From an uncultured Alphaproteobacteria bacterium (GTDB lineage: Bacteria; Pseudomonadota; Alphaproteobacteria; Paracaedibacterales; CAIULA01): a DNA stretch of 5,388 bases. Both the position numbers and the translations under genes were made by a program. The DNA lies in the NCBI GenBank assembly GCA_903905285.1, contig CAIVFQ010000097.1, forward strand, positions 1 through 5,388, written 5' to 3'. The number at the start of each line of letters is the position of its first letter. Position 1 is the stretch's first letter. This document shows, one piece after another, positions 5,263-5,388 of this stretch. The notes beneath the pieces were generated by a model. That model ran no database searches, was not told the origin of the DNA, and saw only the letters and a list, made by a program, of their open reading frames with translations.

Positions 5263-5388
5263 CAGTGTATTGCCACATTCAAGCTGCAAGTGCAACACAG
5301 TGTAAATTTTCATTAAAGACCTGAAGAGGAGTTTTCCACATCAGTTTCTTTCTTGGAGTTTCATTGTAGTTTAAGATCGTTTCATCAA
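5263..5388 (-). mobile_element. End of an IS30-family insertion sequence (cut by window edge)
   Basis: The transposase 3' end is followed within a few bases by sequence like an IS30-type terminal repeat: CATTCAAGCTGCAAGTGCAACA read on the plus strand, partly overlapping the last codons. The exact outer boundary cannot be fixed, because the other end and the target duplication are outside the window; 5263 is an estimate. The element would lie just upstream of the LRR gene, about 125 bp from its start codon. Confidence 0.6.
5279..5388 (-). CDS. IS30-family transposase, C-terminal 35 codons (partial)
   Basis: Reading the minus strand from 5386 gives 35 residues, then TGA: DETILNYNETPRKKLMWKTP followed by LQVFNENLHCVALAA. 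The pattern of LN, then PRK, WKTP, VFNE and a closing VAL is typical of the C terminus of IS30-family DDE transposases. This stretch lies past the catalytic residues, so whether the gene is intact cannot be judged from the window. It runs out of the right edge. No frameshift or stop is visible in the part present. Confidence 0.8.
   Translation of the reverse strand, partial: DETILNYNETPRKKLMWKTPLQVFNENLHCVALAA

Overview
The window reads as ordinary chromosome of an intracellular or host-associated alphaproteobacterium; a Holosporales-type protist endosymbiont is my best guess. Three things point that way: an alphaproteobacterial SH3-repeat protein and DUF177 protein, a secreted eukaryote-like LRR protein next to an IS30-type transposase end, and a short palindromic repeat lying in frame inside protein genes, as Rickettsia palindromic elements do. 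The taxonomic call is inference; nothing here is diagnostic on its own.

Layout. On the minus strand from 2584 down to 6, four genes are packed with overlapping stops and starts: dut (dUTPase), a secreted two-SH3-domain protein, znuC (ATPase) and znuB (permease) of the high-affinity zinc importer. The zinc-binding protein gene znuA is not in view. Upstream of dut, also on the minus strand, is a BamE/SmpA-type outer-membrane assembly lipoprotein (2669-3130). It diverges from a plus-strand pair: a DUF177 (YceD-like) gene and dapF (diaminopimelate epimerase), joined by an ATGA overlap. dapF converges with, and overlaps by 14 bp, a minus-strand gene for a small exported leucine-rich-repeat protein (4573-5139). 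After an AT-rich spacer, the right edge carries the last 35 codons of an IS30-family transposase (minus strand, cut by the window end).

The most striking feature is a repeat family in two forms. A 126-bp copy (2007-2132) supplies residues 4-45 of the SH3 protein. It is open in both directions in the same codon register and can be folded by hand into a cloverleaf: a three-part closing helix around three small hairpins. A 45-bp copy (3756-3800) in the opposite gene-relative orientation supplies residues 7-21 of DapF. It equals the long copy minus exactly 81 bp (27 codons) between two TTCGAAA direct repeats. A 16-bp partial tandem copy abuts the long one. In both genes the insert is at the extreme N terminus, where it should be tolerated: in a signal-peptide n-region that would be cleaved off, and ahead of the first strand of DapF.

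Functionally the neighbourhood combines nucleotide-pool hygiene (dut), zinc uptake (znuCB), envelope building (BamE, DapF, SH3 protein) and a possible host-interaction protein (LRR). There is no sign that the genes form one pathway.
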